Below, one piece after another: positions 1-8,814 of a DNA stretch of 64,000 bases. Position numbers and translations under genes: made by a program. Position 1 is the first letter of the stretch. Every line of letters begins with the position of its first letter. The notes below the pieces were generated by a model. It was not told where the DNA came from. It was given only the letters and a program-made list of their open reading frames with translations, and made no database searches. The DNA comes from Lachnospiraceae bacterium M18-1 (GTDB taxonomy: Bacteria; Bacillota; Clostridia; Lachnospirales; Lachnospiraceae), in contig KE159610.1 of assembly GCA_000403295.2 (NCBI GenBank), positions 415,387 to 479,386 of the forward strand. Direction: 5' to 3'.

Positions 1-151
1 AGTGGCGCAGTCCGCCCGGTTCTACCTCACCGATCTGGAGATCCCGTCCCAGATCGTACAAATGCTCCCCTATGTGGTCACTTTGCTGATCCTGCTCTTT
101 GTCGGAAAAAAAGTAAAAGGACCCGAGGCTCTTGGCAAATTGGTAAATTAG
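1..151 (+). CDS. ABC transporter permease, C-terminal end (nucleoside type), truncated by window edge
   Basis: The frame beginning at base 2 is open from the window edge to a TAG at 149-151, giving about 49 residues. A hydrophobic stretch (LPYVVTLLILLFVG) is followed by a short basic tail (KKVKGPEALGKLVN). This pattern resembles the last membrane helix of the second permease of BMP-type nucleoside ABC importers (YufQ/NupQ, BPD_transp_2 family). The start lies outside the window. The following genes for nucleoside cleavage fit an uptake and salvage operon. The assignment rests on a short fragment, so the substrate is inferred. Confidence 0.6.
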   Translation, partial: VAQSARFYLTDLEIPSQIVQMLPYVVTLLILLFVGKKVKGPEALGKLVN

Positions 152-232
152 TTTTATACTAATACCAGACAGAATACGGTCAGTACACTAGACGCGCTGC
201 CGTATCAGAACCAGGAAGGAGCATCACGGCGA

Positions 233-994
233 ATGAAAGACACGACTATGAACGAAAAAAACGTAAAGATACCACTGTATGTGACAGTATACGGAACCAT
301 CAGGCAATGGCTGATCGACGGAAAATACCAGCCCGGTGAAAAACTGCCGGGGGAAAATGTCCTGGCCGCCCAGCTTGATGTCAGCAGAGGTACCCTTCGC
401 CAGGCGATGCTCCTGTTACAGGAAGACGGATTGATCATGAATCATCAGGGAAAGGGAAATATCGTGCTTTCCAACCAGGATATCGGTAAAAACGGACTGG
501 AAAAACTGGGCAATCCCATCGTAGATTTCTGCATCCAGCCTGTCGTGCGGACGGAAACGACCATCGGCTTCCAGCCTCCCACCAAGAAGCACCAGGAGGT
601 ATTGAAGCTCCGTCCCTCCAGCATCGTGGCTGTGATCAACATTACATATTATACGGAGGAAGCCCCGGCAGGCTTTGCCATGATCTATATGCCCCATGAA
701 ATACTGGACCAGCATAACATAGATCTGGAAGCCACCGACGCGGTTTACGAATTTTATTCCAAATTCCTCCAGACACCCGGCCTCTACAGTGAGTCCCGCT
801 TCCGGATGGGGCTGACCAGAGAACGGCTGTCCGGGATCCTGGATATCCAGGAGGAATACCCTCTTCTGATCCTGGAGGAGGTCTTATATTCGGAATTTGA
901 CGTCCCCGTACTTTCTCAGAAATTATTTTTCAGTCCCAATCAGCACGAGCTGCCCATACGCAGGAAAAATGAACGGACGATGAGTATGTCATAA
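233..994 (+). CDS. GntR-family (HutC/UTRA subfamily) transcriptional regulator
   Basis: This 253-residue protein has an N-terminal GntR winged helix at about residues 13-78, with the typical GEKLPGENVLAAQLDVSRGT recognition region, and a C-terminal UTRA-like ligand-binding domain at about 100-240. The start is ATG 233, behind AGGAAGGAG at 213-221. A second in-frame ATG at 248 is possible. Family members repress neighbouring catabolic genes and release DNA when a small sugar, phosphosugar or nucleoside-derived ligand binds. Its place between a nucleoside permease end and nucleoside-cleaving enzymes suggests control of nucleoside salvage. The ligand cannot be read from the sequence. Confidence 0.9.
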   Translation: MKDTTMNEKNVKIPLYVTVYGTIRQWLIDGKYQPGEKLPGENVLAAQLDVSRGTLRQAMLLLQEDGLIMNHQGKGNIVLSNQDIGKNGLEKLGNPIVDFCIQPVVRTETTIGFQPPTKKHQEVLKLRPSSIVAVINITYYTEEAPAGFAMIYMPHEILDQHNIDLEATDAVYEFYSKFLQTPGLYSESRFRMGLTRERLSGILDIQEEYPLLILEEVLYSEFDVPVLSQKLFFSPNQHELPIRRKNERTMSMS

Positions 995-1030
995 TATGCA
1001 GGGCAGGCATCTGTCAACAAAAAACTACAA

Positions 1031-1067
1031 CTGTCCGGCGCCGAAATGATACAAGCGGGCCGGACAG
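1031..1067 (+). other. Inverted repeat in the leader of the phosphorylase gene
   Basis: CTGTCCGGC at 1031-1039 pairs perfectly with GCCGGACAG at 1059-1067, forming a 9-bp stem. No T-run follows, so it is not a standard terminator. It sits 22 bases before the DeoD-family start. It could be a repressor site for the upstream GntR protein or an mRNA structure; nothing decides between them. Confidence 0.4.
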
Positions 1068-1089
1068 ATCTGAAAAGAGGATAAATCAC

Positions 1090-1791
1090 ATGAAAACATT
1101 TCACAATGAAGCGGAGGCCGGGCAGATCGGGAGTACAGTCCTGATGCCTGGGGATCCTCTGCGCGCAAAATACATTGCAGAGCATTATCTGACCGACGTA
1201 TTCTGCTACAACCGGGTGCGCGGGATGAACGGATATACAGGTTATTACAACGGAAAAAAAGTCTCTGTCCAGGGAAGCGGCATGGGCATCCCGTCCATGG
1301 GGATCTACTCCTACGAGCTTTACAACCATTACGGAGCGGACACTATCATCCGCATCGGGACAGCAGGCGCCATCCACCGGGATGTCCAGGTAGGCCAGGT
1401 AGTTTTTGCCATGGGCTGCTGCACCAATTCGAATTTTCCGGCGCAGTACCATCTGCCGGGAAGTTTTGCTCCCATTGCGGATTTTGAACTTTTGGCGCAG
1501 GCGGTACAGATCGCCGGAGAACAGCAGATCCCTTACAAAGTAGGAAACGTCTTCTGTTCCGATATATTTTATGAGGATACCCCCGGAGAAAAAGGGCTAT
1601 GGGAAAAAATGGGCGTGCTGGTCCAGGAAATGGAGACCCTATCTCTCTACTGTAACGCCGCGAGGGCCGGCAAGCGTGCCTTAAGCCTCCTCACCGTAGG
1701 CAGCAGCATGCACCACAGCAGCGCACTGACAAATGAAGAAAGGGAGCAGAAGCTGGACGACATGATCCGCTGTGCTTTAAACCTGGCCTGA
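1090..1791 (+). CDS. DeoD-family purine nucleoside phosphorylase (altered active-site residue)
   Basis: At 233 residues this is the usual size of hexameric DeoD enzymes, which split nucleosides with phosphate into base and pentose-1-phosphate. Recognisable motifs are GDPLRAK (21-27), VRGMNGYTG (43-51), GSGMGIPSMG (62-71), RIGTAGAI (88-95) and QEMETLSLY (179-187). In E. coli DeoD the general acid Asp204 lies in a TVSDH motif. Here the aligned segment is TVGSS (202-206), so Ser205 stands where Asp is expected, although the partner Arg (R218) is kept. The substrate may therefore differ from 6-oxopurine nucleosides. The start has AAGAGG upstream, and the next gene begins 3 bases after the stop. 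Confidence 0.85.
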   Translation: MKTFHNEAEAGQIGSTVLMPGDPLRAKYIAEHYLTDVFCYNRVRGMNGYTGYYNGKKVSVQGSGMGIPSMGIYSYELYNHYGADTIIRIGTAGAIHRDVQVGQVVFAMGCCTNSNFPAQYHLPGSFAPIADFELLAQAVQIAGEQQIPYKVGNVFCSDIFYEDTPGEKGLWEKMGVLVQEMETLSLYCNAARAGKRALSLLTVGSSMHHSSALTNEEREQKLDDMIRCALNLA

Positions 1792-1794
1792 CCT

Positions 1795-2757
1795 ATGAAA
1801 AATGAACAGAATCGTATAAAGATACTTTTGGATGTGGATACCGGAGTGGACGATTCTCTCGCTCTTCTGTACGCGCTGAACAAGGAAGAGGTCGAGATCG
1901 TCGGGATCACCACAGTATGCGGCAATGTGGAAGCGAGACTGGCGGCGGAAAACACGTTAAAGATCCTGGATCTGGCGGATGCCCCGGATATCCCTGTGGT
2001 CTGCGGTCATGAGCAGCCTCTGGAAGGGAACTGGGAGGGCCGGGTCACCTTTATCCATGGAGACAACGGGCTGGGAAACGTAGAGCTGCCTCCAAGCGGA
2101 AGAACGCTGCTCCATGAGGATGTCTGTGATTTCCAGATCCGGATGGCGCAGAAATATGAAAACGAGCTGGTGCTGGTCACCCTGGGCCCCCTGACTAATA
2201 TCGCAAGGACGCTTGGGAAATCCCCTTCCTTTGCAAGGAAGATCAAACGGTGCGTGATGATGGGCGGGACGGTCTGCATGAGGGGCAATGTATCTCCTGT
2301 GTGCGAGGCCAATTTTGCTTCCGACCCTGCCGCCTGTGACCGGGTGTTCCAGTCCGGCATGGAAATCCTCACCGTGGGCCTGGATGTAACGGAAAAGGTC
2401 CGTTTAAAGCGGGAAACGATCGGCTGGCTGGACAAGTGCTGCAGCCCCCGGGCCCGCAAGGCTGTGGATTATATGAAGGCGGCACTGGAGTATTACTGGG
2501 AAGGAAATCAGAAGCAGAACTATTGTATAGGCGACTGCCCTCTCCACGACCCGCTGGCCATGATGGCCGCTGTCATTCCGGATCTGGTCCGGGTGGAAAA
2601 ACGGAAAGCGCGGATCGAATGCGGGGGGACGTACTGCCGGGGGATGGTGGTCACGGACCTGCGGGAGCATCCAATCCCGTCGGAGTATATAGGGTTTGCT
2701 TTGGAAGTAGACGCGGAACGGGCGTTGAAGGAATTTATGTCAGTGTTTTGGAAGTAA
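1795..2757 (+). CDS. Inosine-uridine type nucleoside hydrolase
   Basis: This 320-residue protein belongs to the IunH/RihABC hydrolases, which cleave nucleosides to base and ribose using Ca2+. It has the N-terminal DVDTGVDD motif (13-20, Asp13, 15, 19, 20 as metal ligands), GPLTNIA (131-137), MMGG (155-158), EANFASDPAA (171-180, nucleoside binding) and HDPLA starting at His251, the usual catalytic His-Asp pair. It starts three bases after the phosphorylase stop and has little SD of its own, which suggests translational coupling. Together the two genes give phosphorolytic and hydrolytic routes for imported nucleosides. Base preference cannot be deduced. Confidence 0.9.
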   Translation: MKNEQNRIKILLDVDTGVDDSLALLYALNKEEVEIVGITTVCGNVEARLAAENTLKILDLADAPDIPVVCGHEQPLEGNWEGRVTFIHGDNGLGNVELPPSGRTLLHEDVCDFQIRMAQKYENELVLVTLGPLTNIARTLGKSPSFARKIKRCVMMGGTVCMRGNVSPVCEANFASDPAACDRVFQSGMEILTVGLDVTEKVRLKRETIGWLDKCCSPRARKAVDYMKAALEYYWEGNQKQNYCIGDCPLHDPLAMMAAVIPDLVRVEKRKARIECGGTYCRGMVVTDLREHPIPSEYIGFALEVDAERALKEFMSVFWK

Positions 2758-2862
2758 AATAACTATAAAAAAGAACCTGGCATGATTCCATTAAAACAGG
2801 AATCGTGATAAAATAACCATAATGATGCACTGCTAACTGCTTTGAATCGTTATCTATAACAA

Positions 2863-2891
2863 CAGTCGAATACCCCGCAGCAAGCTGACGG
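2863..2891 (+). repeat. Short dispersed repeat, copy 1 (29 nt)
   Basis: Twenty-nine bases around the core CCCCGCAGCAAGCTGA match 5332-5360 at 26 of 29 positions in the same orientation. Both copies are intergenic. The core pairs only weakly with itself. Function unknown. Confidence 0.6.
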
Positions 2892-2897
2892 AGCATT

Positions 2898-2955
2898 GTT
2901 ACTGTTCACGGTGCCTTGCACCCTGCTGCAAGGCATCCGGCCAGTAAAATAGCGG
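2898..2955 (+). repeat. Partial copy of the MITE-like palindromic element
   Basis: The segment begins with the terminal motif GTTACTGTTCAC and continues into a GC-rich hairpin arm ending in CCGGCC. It is clearly related to the left arm of the complete element at 47957-48103, but the middle and right arm are missing. It lies between the nucleoside hydrolase and phosphopentomutase genes and may interrupt or end read-through. Confidence 0.6.
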
Positions 2956-3013
2956 TTGCGTGCAGCAAGCCACGGGGGATTTGACACCTGCGGCAATAAA
3001 GGAGGAAAATAAT

Positions 3014-4204
3014 ATGGAACGATACCGCCGTATCTTTATCATCGTGCTGGATTCCCTCGGTGTAGGGGCCATGCCTGATTCCCCGAATTTCGGAGATGTA
3101 GGCGTCAACACACTGGAGCACATTTCACAGTCTGTAGATGCCCTCCAGATTCCCAACCTGCAGAGACTGGGGCTTGCAAATCTCTGCCCTTTGAAGCAGG
3201 TCGCACCTGCGGACCTTCCCCTGGCCTATTATACGAAGCTGAATGAACGGAGCAACGGAAAGGACACTATGACCGGCCATTGGGAGATCATGGGACTGGA
3301 AGTGAAAGCGCCTTTCCAGACATTTACTGAAACCGGATTTCCGCCGGAGCTGATCGCAGAGCTGGAAAAGCGCACCGGGAAAACCATCATCGGCAACAAG
3401 AGCGCCAGCGGAACAGAGATCTTGGAAGAACTGGCAGAGGAAGAAATCGCCACCGGACACATGATCGTGTACACTTCCGCAGACTCTGTGCTGCAGATCT
3501 GCGGCAACGAGGAAACCTTCGGACTGGATGAGCTGTACCGCTGCTGTGAAATAGCAAGGGAGCTTACCATGCGGGACGAATGGAAGGTGGGCCGTGTCAT
3601 TGCAAGGCCCTATGTCGGAAAGAAAAAAGGGGAGTTCAAGCGGACCAGCAACCGACACGATTATGCATTAAAGCCCTTTGACGCAACAGTCTTAAATGTT
3701 TTGAAGGATAACGGAATGGACGTCCTGTCCATCGGCAAGATCAAGGATATCTTTGATGGAGAAGGTATTACAAAAGCCTGGAAGTCCAAGAGTTCTGTCC
3801 ACGGCATGGAGCAGACGATCGATGCCGCAAAGGAGGATTTTCATGGGCTCTGCTTCGTCAACCTGGTGGATTTTGACGCCTTATGGGGACACCGCAGAGA
3901 TCCGGACGGCTATGCCCGCGAGCTGGAAAAATTTGATGTAAATCTGGGAGTGCTTCTGGATCTGTTGAGAGAGGACGACCTGCTCATCCTGACAGCTGAC
4001 CACGGCAATGACCCAACCTATACCGGCACGGACCATACCCGGGAAAAGGTGCCGTTCCTTGCCTATTCTCCGTCTTTAAAAGGAAGCGGCGAACTGCCGG
4101 AGTCTGACACCTTTGCCGTAATCGGAGCGACGGTGGCTGACAACTTTGGGGTGCAGATGCCGGAGCATGCGATCGGGGAATCTTTGTTAGATAAAATCAT
4201 ATAG
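3014..4204 (+). CDS. deoB: Phosphopentomutase
   Basis: This 396-residue protein, the normal DeoB length, interconverts ribose-1-phosphate and ribose-5-phosphate (and the deoxy forms) in the cytosol. It feeds pentoses released by nucleoside phosphorolysis into central metabolism. The alkaline-phosphatase-like core is visible: the metal site begins at [10 protein letters not shown] (Asp13), and the phosphorylated Thr is in [10 protein letters not shown] (Thr85). Later metal sites are in [12 protein letters not shown] and [11 protein letters not shown] chose ATG 3014 because GGAGG at 3001-3005 lies at proper spacing. An upstream in-frame start at 2960 would add 18 unconserved residues. It continues the salvage theme of the preceding genes. 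Confidence 0.96.
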   Translation: MERYRRIFIIVLDSLGVGAMPDSPNFGDVGVNTLEHISQSVDALQIPNLQRLGLANLCPLKQVAPADLPLAYYTKLNERSNGKDTMTGHWEIMGLEVKAPFQTFTETGFPPELIAELEKRTGKTIIGNKSASGTEILEELAEEEIATGHMIVYTSADSVLQICGNEETFGLDELYRCCEIARELTMRDEWKVGRVIARPYVGKKKGEFKRTSNRHDYALKPFDATVLNVLKDNGMDVLSIGKIKDIFDGEGITKAWKSKSSVHGMEQTIDAAKEDFHGLCFVNLVDFDALWGHRRDPDGYARELEKFDVNLGVLLDLLREDDLLILTADHGNDPTYTGTDHTREKVPFLAYSPSLKGSGELPESDTFAVIGATVADNFGVQMPEHAIGESLLDKII

Positions 4205-4256
4205 AACTGACACGAGGGCAGAGGAAGAATTTGTTTTGCCCGATTGTCTGACGCAC

Positions 4257-4285
4257 CCCCGGCCAATCAGGCTAATTGGCCGGGG
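4257..4285. other. Strong hairpin between convergent genes
   Basis: CCCCGGCCAAT (4257-4267) pairs with ATTGGCCGGGG (4275-4285), an 11-bp perfect stem with a 7-base loop between deoB (+) and lgt (-). No T-run follows on either strand, so termination efficiency is uncertain. Confidence 0.45.
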
Positions 4286-4357
4286 AAATGTATGAACTGT
4301 CTTGAATCGAATCCAGACCCATCCGGCCGGGTCACAAGGTTTACTCAATTCTGAATC

Positions 4358-5314
4358 TTATTCCATATTTTTGAACAGCCGGTCCCTGGATCGGGGTTTT
4401 TTGTTTCCTTCGATCTTGGGGGGCATTGGTTTATAGTCCATGTGCGATCTGAGCAGCGGGATACGTTTATGGTGCTTGCGCAGATACAAAAGCAATGCGC
4501 CTGTTACCACAACCATCCCGGCGGCCAGAACCTGGGACACCGGCAGCGTGGTGCCGGGCAGGAACAGCTGGTCTGTCCGGATGCCTTCGATCCAGACCCG
4601 GCCCAGTCCGTATCCAAAGAGATAGAGCAGGAACAGCTCGCCCTCGTATTTTTTATGTTTCCGGTATAAGAACAGGAAGATCAGCACCCCGCCGCACCAC
4701 AGCGATTCATATAAAAATGTAGGATGCACCTGGATGTAGCTGACTCCGTCTATGACTTCCATGTATTGGCGCATTTCCTCTGTCACGTCCCTGCTGCGCA
4801 CCGCATCCAGCGGAAGCCGCATGGCAAACAGAGAGTCCGTATAACCCCCGAACACTTCCCGGTTAAAAAAATTACCCCATCGTCCAAGCATCTGTCCGTT
4901 CACAATGGCCATGGCAGCCGTGTCCAGAATCTGAGGTGCAGAAAGCCGCTTCACTTTTGCACAGACCAGTACGGACAGCATGGCGCCGATGATTCCTCCG
5001 TAGATTGCCAGACCGCCCTCCCGCAGGTTGAATACACTGAGCAGGTTATCCTTATACATATCCCAGGAAAATAAAATATAATAGATCCTGGCTCCTGCAA
5101 TCCCGCAGATCACGCCGATCATTCCCATGTCCATATAATCCTCGGGATTCTGCCGGGTCCGCTTTGCCTCCGCAGTAGCGATTCCGAATCCGATCAGGAT
5201 TGCCAGACCGATAATCATCCCGTAATATGCAATCTCAAAGCCAAAGACCGAGATGGATTTTCCTACATGCTCAAATTTGATTCCCAGATTCGGGAAAGCG
5301 ATACTCTCATGCAT
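4358..5314 (-). CDS. lgt: Prolipoprotein diacylglyceryl transferase
   Basis: This 318-residue membrane enzyme transfers diacylglycerol from phosphatidylglycerol to the lipobox cysteine of prelipoproteins. Several hydrophobic helices are visible, together with the Lgt signature GRWGNFFNREVFGG, the HPTFLYES motif and a C-terminal RVWIEGIRTDQ segment. The start ATG 5314 has GGAAGGAG about 10 bases upstream; a longer version would add 18 residues. The basic C-terminal tail (about 35 residues) is longer than in many homologues. Its substrates probably include the several lipoproteins encoded in this window. It is the last gene of the long minus-strand cluster. Confidence 0.95.
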   Translation of the reverse strand: MHESIAFPNLGIKFEHVGKSISVFGFEIAYYGMIIGLAILIGFGIATAEAKRTRQNPEDYMDMGMIGVICGIAGARIYYILFSWDMYKDNLLSVFNLREGGLAIYGGIIGAMLSVLVCAKVKRLSAPQILDTAAMAIVNGQMLGRWGNFFNREVFGGYTDSLFAMRLPLDAVRSRDVTEEMRQYMEVIDGVSYIQVHPTFLYESLWCGGVLIFLFLYRKHKKYEGELFLLYLFGYGLGRVWIEGIRTDQLFLPGTTLPVSQVLAAGMVVVTGALLLYLRKHHKRIPLLRSHMDYKPMPPKIEGNKKPRSRDRLFKNME

Positions 5315-5331
5315 ACTCCTTGTACTCCTTC

Positions 5332-5360
5332 CAGTCAAAGACCCCGCAGCAAGCTGATGG
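5332..5360 (+). repeat. Short dispersed repeat, copy 2 (29 nt)
   Basis: It matches 2863-2891 at 26 of 29 positions. It occupies most of the 57-base gap between the ychF stop and the lgt start, including part of the lgt leader region. Confidence 0.6.
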
Positions 5361-5371
5361 GGCCGCAATCA

Positions 5372-6469
5372 TCAGACGTTAAACCGGAACAGGATGATAT
5401 CGCCGTCCTGTACCACATACTCCTTGCCTTCCAGCCTGACCAGCCCTTTCTCCTTTGCAGCCGCATGAGTCCCGCAGGCCATCAGATCGCTGTAGCTCAC
5501 GATTTCCGCACGGATGAAGCCCCGTTCAAAGTCTGAATGAATCTTCCCTGCCGCCTGAGGCGCCTTGGTCCCTTTTTTGATGGTCCATGCACGTACCTCC
5601 GGCTCTCCAGCCGTCAGATAGCTGATCAATCCCAGCAGGCTGTAGCTTGCTTTTATTAGTTTTTCCAATCCTGACTCTTCTAAACCTAAATCCTCCAAAA
5701 ACATTTTCTTTTCTTCGTCATCGAGCTCCGCGATTTCCTGCTCGATCTGAGCGCAGACTACAAACACCCTGCAGTCCTCCTGCCCGGCATATTCCCGCAC
5801 GGCCCGGACTCCTTCATTGGATGCACCGTCGTCAGGCAGATCGTCCTCGGACACATTTGCCGCAAAGATCACCGGTTTGGCGGTCAGCAGATTATATTCC
5901 GCAAGCCAGGCTTCTTCGTCCTCGTTATCTGTCTGGAATGTTTTTGCCAGCTTGTTCTCTTCCAGATGGTCCTTGACCCGGTTCAAAAATTCCAGTTCCT
6001 TTGCAGCCGTCTTGTCATTTCTTGACATTTTTGTGGTCTTTGCGATCCTCCGCTCCAAAATCTCCAGGTCGGAAAAAATCAGTTCCAGATTGATGGTCTC
6101 GATATCCCGCAGGGGATTGATCGAACCGTCCACATGGACGATATTGCTGTCCTCAAAGCAGCGGACTACATGGACAATGGCATCCACTTCCCGGATATTT
6201 GCCAGGAACTGGTTCCCCAAGCCTTCTCCCTTGGAAGCGCCCTTCACCAGGCCCGCGATATCTACAAATTCGATGACCGCCGGTACGATCTTCCTGGTAT
6301 GATACATCTCCCCCAGAACATTCAGACGTTCGTCCGGCACAGTCACTACGCCCACATTGGGGTCGATAGTGCAGAACGGATAATTGGCAGACTCCGCTCC
6401 TGCCTTGGTCAAAGAATTAAATAACGTACTTTTTCCTACATTGGGCAAGCCCACAATCCCTAGTTTCAT
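5372..6469 (-). CDS. ychF: Redox-regulated ATPase/GTPase YchF (OLA1 family)
   Basis: This 365-residue protein matches the normal YchF length. The P-loop GLPNVGKST lies at residues 7-15, followed by the Obg-type G2/G3 region (DIAGLVKGASKGEGLGN) and a C-terminal TGS domain ending in DGDIILFRFNV. Family members bind ribosomes and hydrolyse ATP in preference to GTP. ATG 6469 follows AAGGAG. A TTG nine codons upstream is in frame but lacks support. It lies between thiN and lgt in the long cluster. Confidence 0.95.
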   Translation of the reverse strand: MKLGIVGLPNVGKSTLFNSLTKAGAESANYPFCTIDPNVGVVTVPDERLNVLGEMYHTRKIVPAVIEFVDIAGLVKGASKGEGLGNQFLANIREVDAIVHVVRCFEDSNIVHVDGSINPLRDIETINLELIFSDLEILERRIAKTTKMSRNDKTAAKELEFLNRVKDHLEENKLAKTFQTDNEDEEAWLAEYNLLTAKPVIFAANVSEDDLPDDGASNEGVRAVREYAGQEDCRVFVVCAQIEQEIAELDDEEKKMFLEDLGLEESGLEKLIKASYSLLGLISYLTAGEPEVRAWTIKKGTKAPQAAGKIHSDFERGFIRAEIVSYSDLMACGTHAAAKEKGLVRLEGKEYVVQDGDIILFRFNV

Positions 6470-6535
6470 TTTCTTTGATTCTCCTTGTATTTTCAAAGTT
6501 TTTCTATTTTTAACAAACTGCGCATTGCATAAATC

Positions 6536-7216
6536 CTACTTTTTTTCATCCGCCGCTTTCGGCGTGTCCCGCGTCTCCATCAGTATCACCTCGCCCAGCG
6601 GGAAAGAAATCTTCACCTCGTCTTCCGCAAATTCATTGCTGACGCATAGGCTGTCATGGGGGGTGAGCAGATGGTGATGAAGGGGATATCTGGCCCCGAT
6701 GATATTGAAGTCCGCCACCATACCTGCCAGCGGAAATACCGAAAAATAAGGACCGAACGCCTCTTCCCTGCGAAGGACGATCCCCCGGTCCAGCAGACGG
6801 ATCTGGTTGCAGCTGTCCAGGATACGGGCATCCACTCCCGCATCCAACGCGATACTCAATGCCTGTACATTGGCCCAGAGATGGTCCGCGCGTTTCCCGG
6901 TCGCACCCAGGATCACCACATGCTTCCTGCCAAGCTCCAGGCAGAGCCGCAGCGCGATCTCCGTATCCGAAGCATCCTTCACCGGATTGAACTGCCGGAT
7001 CGGAACCTTCGTTTTGCTGCGGTAGTAGGACACGATCTCTTCCGGCGTGCTGTCAAAATCCCCCACGATGTAGTCCGGGAGGATCTGATGCTCATACAGA
7101 AAAGCCAGTCCGTGATCTGCCGCAACGATAAATTCGGTCTCTTCACTTCTCAAAATCTCCAAAACAAATGATTCCTCCAGCATTCCCCCGCTGACGATCA
7201 CCGTGCGTTTACTCAT
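6536..7216 (-). CDS. thiN: Thiamine pyrophosphokinase
   Basis: This 226-residue protein transfers pyrophosphate from ATP to thiamine, giving the cofactor TPP directly. Typical motifs are AADHGLAFL, YIVGDFDS, and GATGKRADHLWANV, which holds the conserved Asp-His of the family; a C-terminal beta-sandwich follows. The start ATG 7216 overlaps the rpe stop (ATGAGTAA), a sign of translational coupling. An rpe-thiN pair is common downstream of rsgA in Firmicutes. Confidence 0.93.
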   Translation of the reverse strand: MSKRTVIVSGGMLEESFVLEILRSEETEFIVAADHGLAFLYEHQILPDYIVGDFDSTPEEIVSYYRSKTKVPIRQFNPVKDASDTEIALRLCLELGRKHVVILGATGKRADHLWANVQALSIALDAGVDARILDSCNQIRLLDRGIVLRREEAFGPYFSVFPLAGMVADFNIIGARYPLHHHLLTPHDSLCVSNEFAEDEVKISFPLGEVILMETRDTPKAADEKK

Positions 7217-7871
7217 ATTCTTTAAAAATCTCCATAAATCCTGAAACATTCTCCTCAATGCTGCCCCGGAATACAGAGGAACCCGACACGATCACATTTG
7301 CCCCCGCATCCAGGACCTCCCGCACATTGCTGTGGTATATTCCACCGTCCACTTCCAGATCTGCCGTAAGTCCCCGTTCCTCCAGAAGCTCCCTGAGCCT
7401 GCGGATCTTATCCAGCGAAGAAGGGATAAATGCCTGTCCGCCCAGGCCCGGCTCCACCGACATGATCAAAAACAGCTCCGCCTGATCCAGAAACGGCTCC
7501 AGCACATCCACCGGCGTGGCCGGCTTGATCGTAATCCCCGCCTTCCGGCCCCGGCCGTGGATCTTGTCCAGTACCGCCTGAAGATCGCCGCATGCCTCAT
7601 AGTGAACGTTCACGATATCCGCTCCCGCGTCGCAGAATCTGTCCACATAACGGATGGGATCCTGGATCATGAGGTGCACATCCATCACCATTCCTCCAAA
7701 CCCCTTTACACATTCCAGCACCGGGATTCCGAAGGAGATATTCGGCACAAACATTCCATCCATCACATCAAAATGCAGATATCCGGCTCCGCCTTCCGCG
7801 CAAGACTTCATCTGCTCTCCCAACACCTTAAAATCCGCCGACAAGATTGATGGCGCTAATACTCTTTTCAT
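7209..7871 (-). CDS. rpe: Ribulose-phosphate 3-epimerase
   Basis: This 220-residue TIM-barrel enzyme interconverts ribulose-5-phosphate and xylulose-5-phosphate. Visible motifs are LAPSILSADF at the N-terminus, HFDVMDGMFVPNISFG (metal and substrate site), MDVHLMI, MSVEPGLGGQAF and LEVDGGI. Two in-frame ATGs (7877 and 7871) follow GGAGG. The second has the better spacing and gives the usual MKR start. It connects with pentose salvage encoded at the window start, although it belongs to a different operon. Confidence 0.95.
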   Translation of the reverse strand: MKRVLAPSILSADFKVLGEQMKSCAEGGAGYLHFDVMDGMFVPNISFGIPVLECVKGFGGMVMDVHLMIQDPIRYVDRFCDAGADIVNVHYEACGDLQAVLDKIHGRGRKAGITIKPATPVDVLEPFLDQAELFLIMSVEPGLGGQAFIPSSLDKIRRLRELLEERGLTADLEVDGGIYHSNVREVLDAGANVIVSGSSVFRGSIEENVSGFMEIFKEYE

Positions 7872-7929
7872 TATCATATTCCTCCAAATCTCAGCCGCCT
7901 GCACAGCACGCTGCCGGATACAAAGCACC

Positions 7930-8808
7930 CTAATATTTCTTCTTTTCCTTCAGCTCCCGGTACATTTCCAGATAATTTTCATACCGGATCCTGTGGATCT
8001 TTCGCTCCTCCACAGCCTGCTTCACCGCACAGCCCGGTTCATGCACATGACTGCAGCCGTTAAATCTGCATGCTCCTTCATAGGGCGCAAATTCCCGGAA
8101 ATACATTTTCAGTTCTTCTTTCTCAAAATCATTGACATACAGCGAACTGAATCCCGGCGTATCCATAATATAAGATCCGTCTTCAATATAGATCAATTCC
8201 GAATGCCGCGTCGTATGCTTTCCTCTGGCAATCTTCCGGCTGATGCTGCCAGTCTCCATGCGTGCTTCCGGCTGCAGCAGATTGATCAGGGAGGATTTTC
8301 CCACCCCGGAAGGCCCTGCGACCGCCGTAGTCTTTCCTCGCAGAAGATCCCGAATGCTCTCTACATTTTCCATAGTCAATGCACTCGTCATGATCAGCGG
8401 ATATCCGCAGGTGCAGTAAATTTCCTCCAATTCCTCTGCCTCCTCCGGTTTTGCAATGTCCATTTTGTTAAAACACAGCACCGCCGGGATTTCCTTCCTC
8501 TCCATCATGACCAGAAACCGGTCCAGCAGATTGAAATGCGGCTTTGGATCAGCCACAGCAAAGATGACCAGTGCCTGGTCGATATTTGCCACGGCAGGAC
8601 GGATCAGTTCATTCCTTCTCGGCAGGATACGTTCGATATTCCCTGACTTCTCCGTTTCATCCAATACCTCCATCTCCACTTCGTCACCGACCAGAGGCTT
8701 AATTTTTTCTTTTCTGAAGATTCCTTTTGCCTTACACTCATAAAGGCCGGATCCTGCCACGTTAACGTAGTAGAATCCGGCAATCCCTTTCATGATCTTT
8801 CCCTTCAT
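7930..8808 (-). CDS. rsgA: Small ribosomal subunit biogenesis GTPase RsgA
   Basis: This 292-residue, circularly permuted GTPase acts in late 30S maturation. An N-terminal OB-fold is followed by G4 (CFNKMD), then G1 (GPSGVGKSS) and G3 (DTPGFSS). The C-terminal zinc knuckle is intact (C-x5-GCSHVHEPGC). The start MKGKIMKGIAGFYYV is the common family start; ATG 8793 is an alternative. It begins 7 bases after pknB ends, the conserved pknB-rsgA-rpe-thiN order of Firmicutes. Confidence 0.95.
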   Translation of the reverse strand: MKGKIMKGIAGFYYVNVAGSGLYECKAKGIFRKEKIKPLVGDEVEMEVLDETEKSGNIERILPRRNELIRPAVANIDQALVIFAVADPKPHFNLLDRFLVMMERKEIPAVLCFNKMDIAKPEEAEELEEIYCTCGYPLIMTSALTMENVESIRDLLRGKTTAVAGPSGVGKSSLINLLQPEARMETGSISRKIARGKHTTRHSELIYIEDGSYIMDTPGFSSLYVNDFEKEELKMYFREFAPYEGACRFNGCSHVHEPGCAVKQAVEERKIHRIRYENYLEMYRELKEKKKY

Positions 8809-8814
8809 AACATC

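Noticed and set aside
4257..4285. Standard Rho-independent terminator for deoB or lgt
   Set aside because: The stem is strong but no T-run follows on either strand, so it is listed only as a hairpin.
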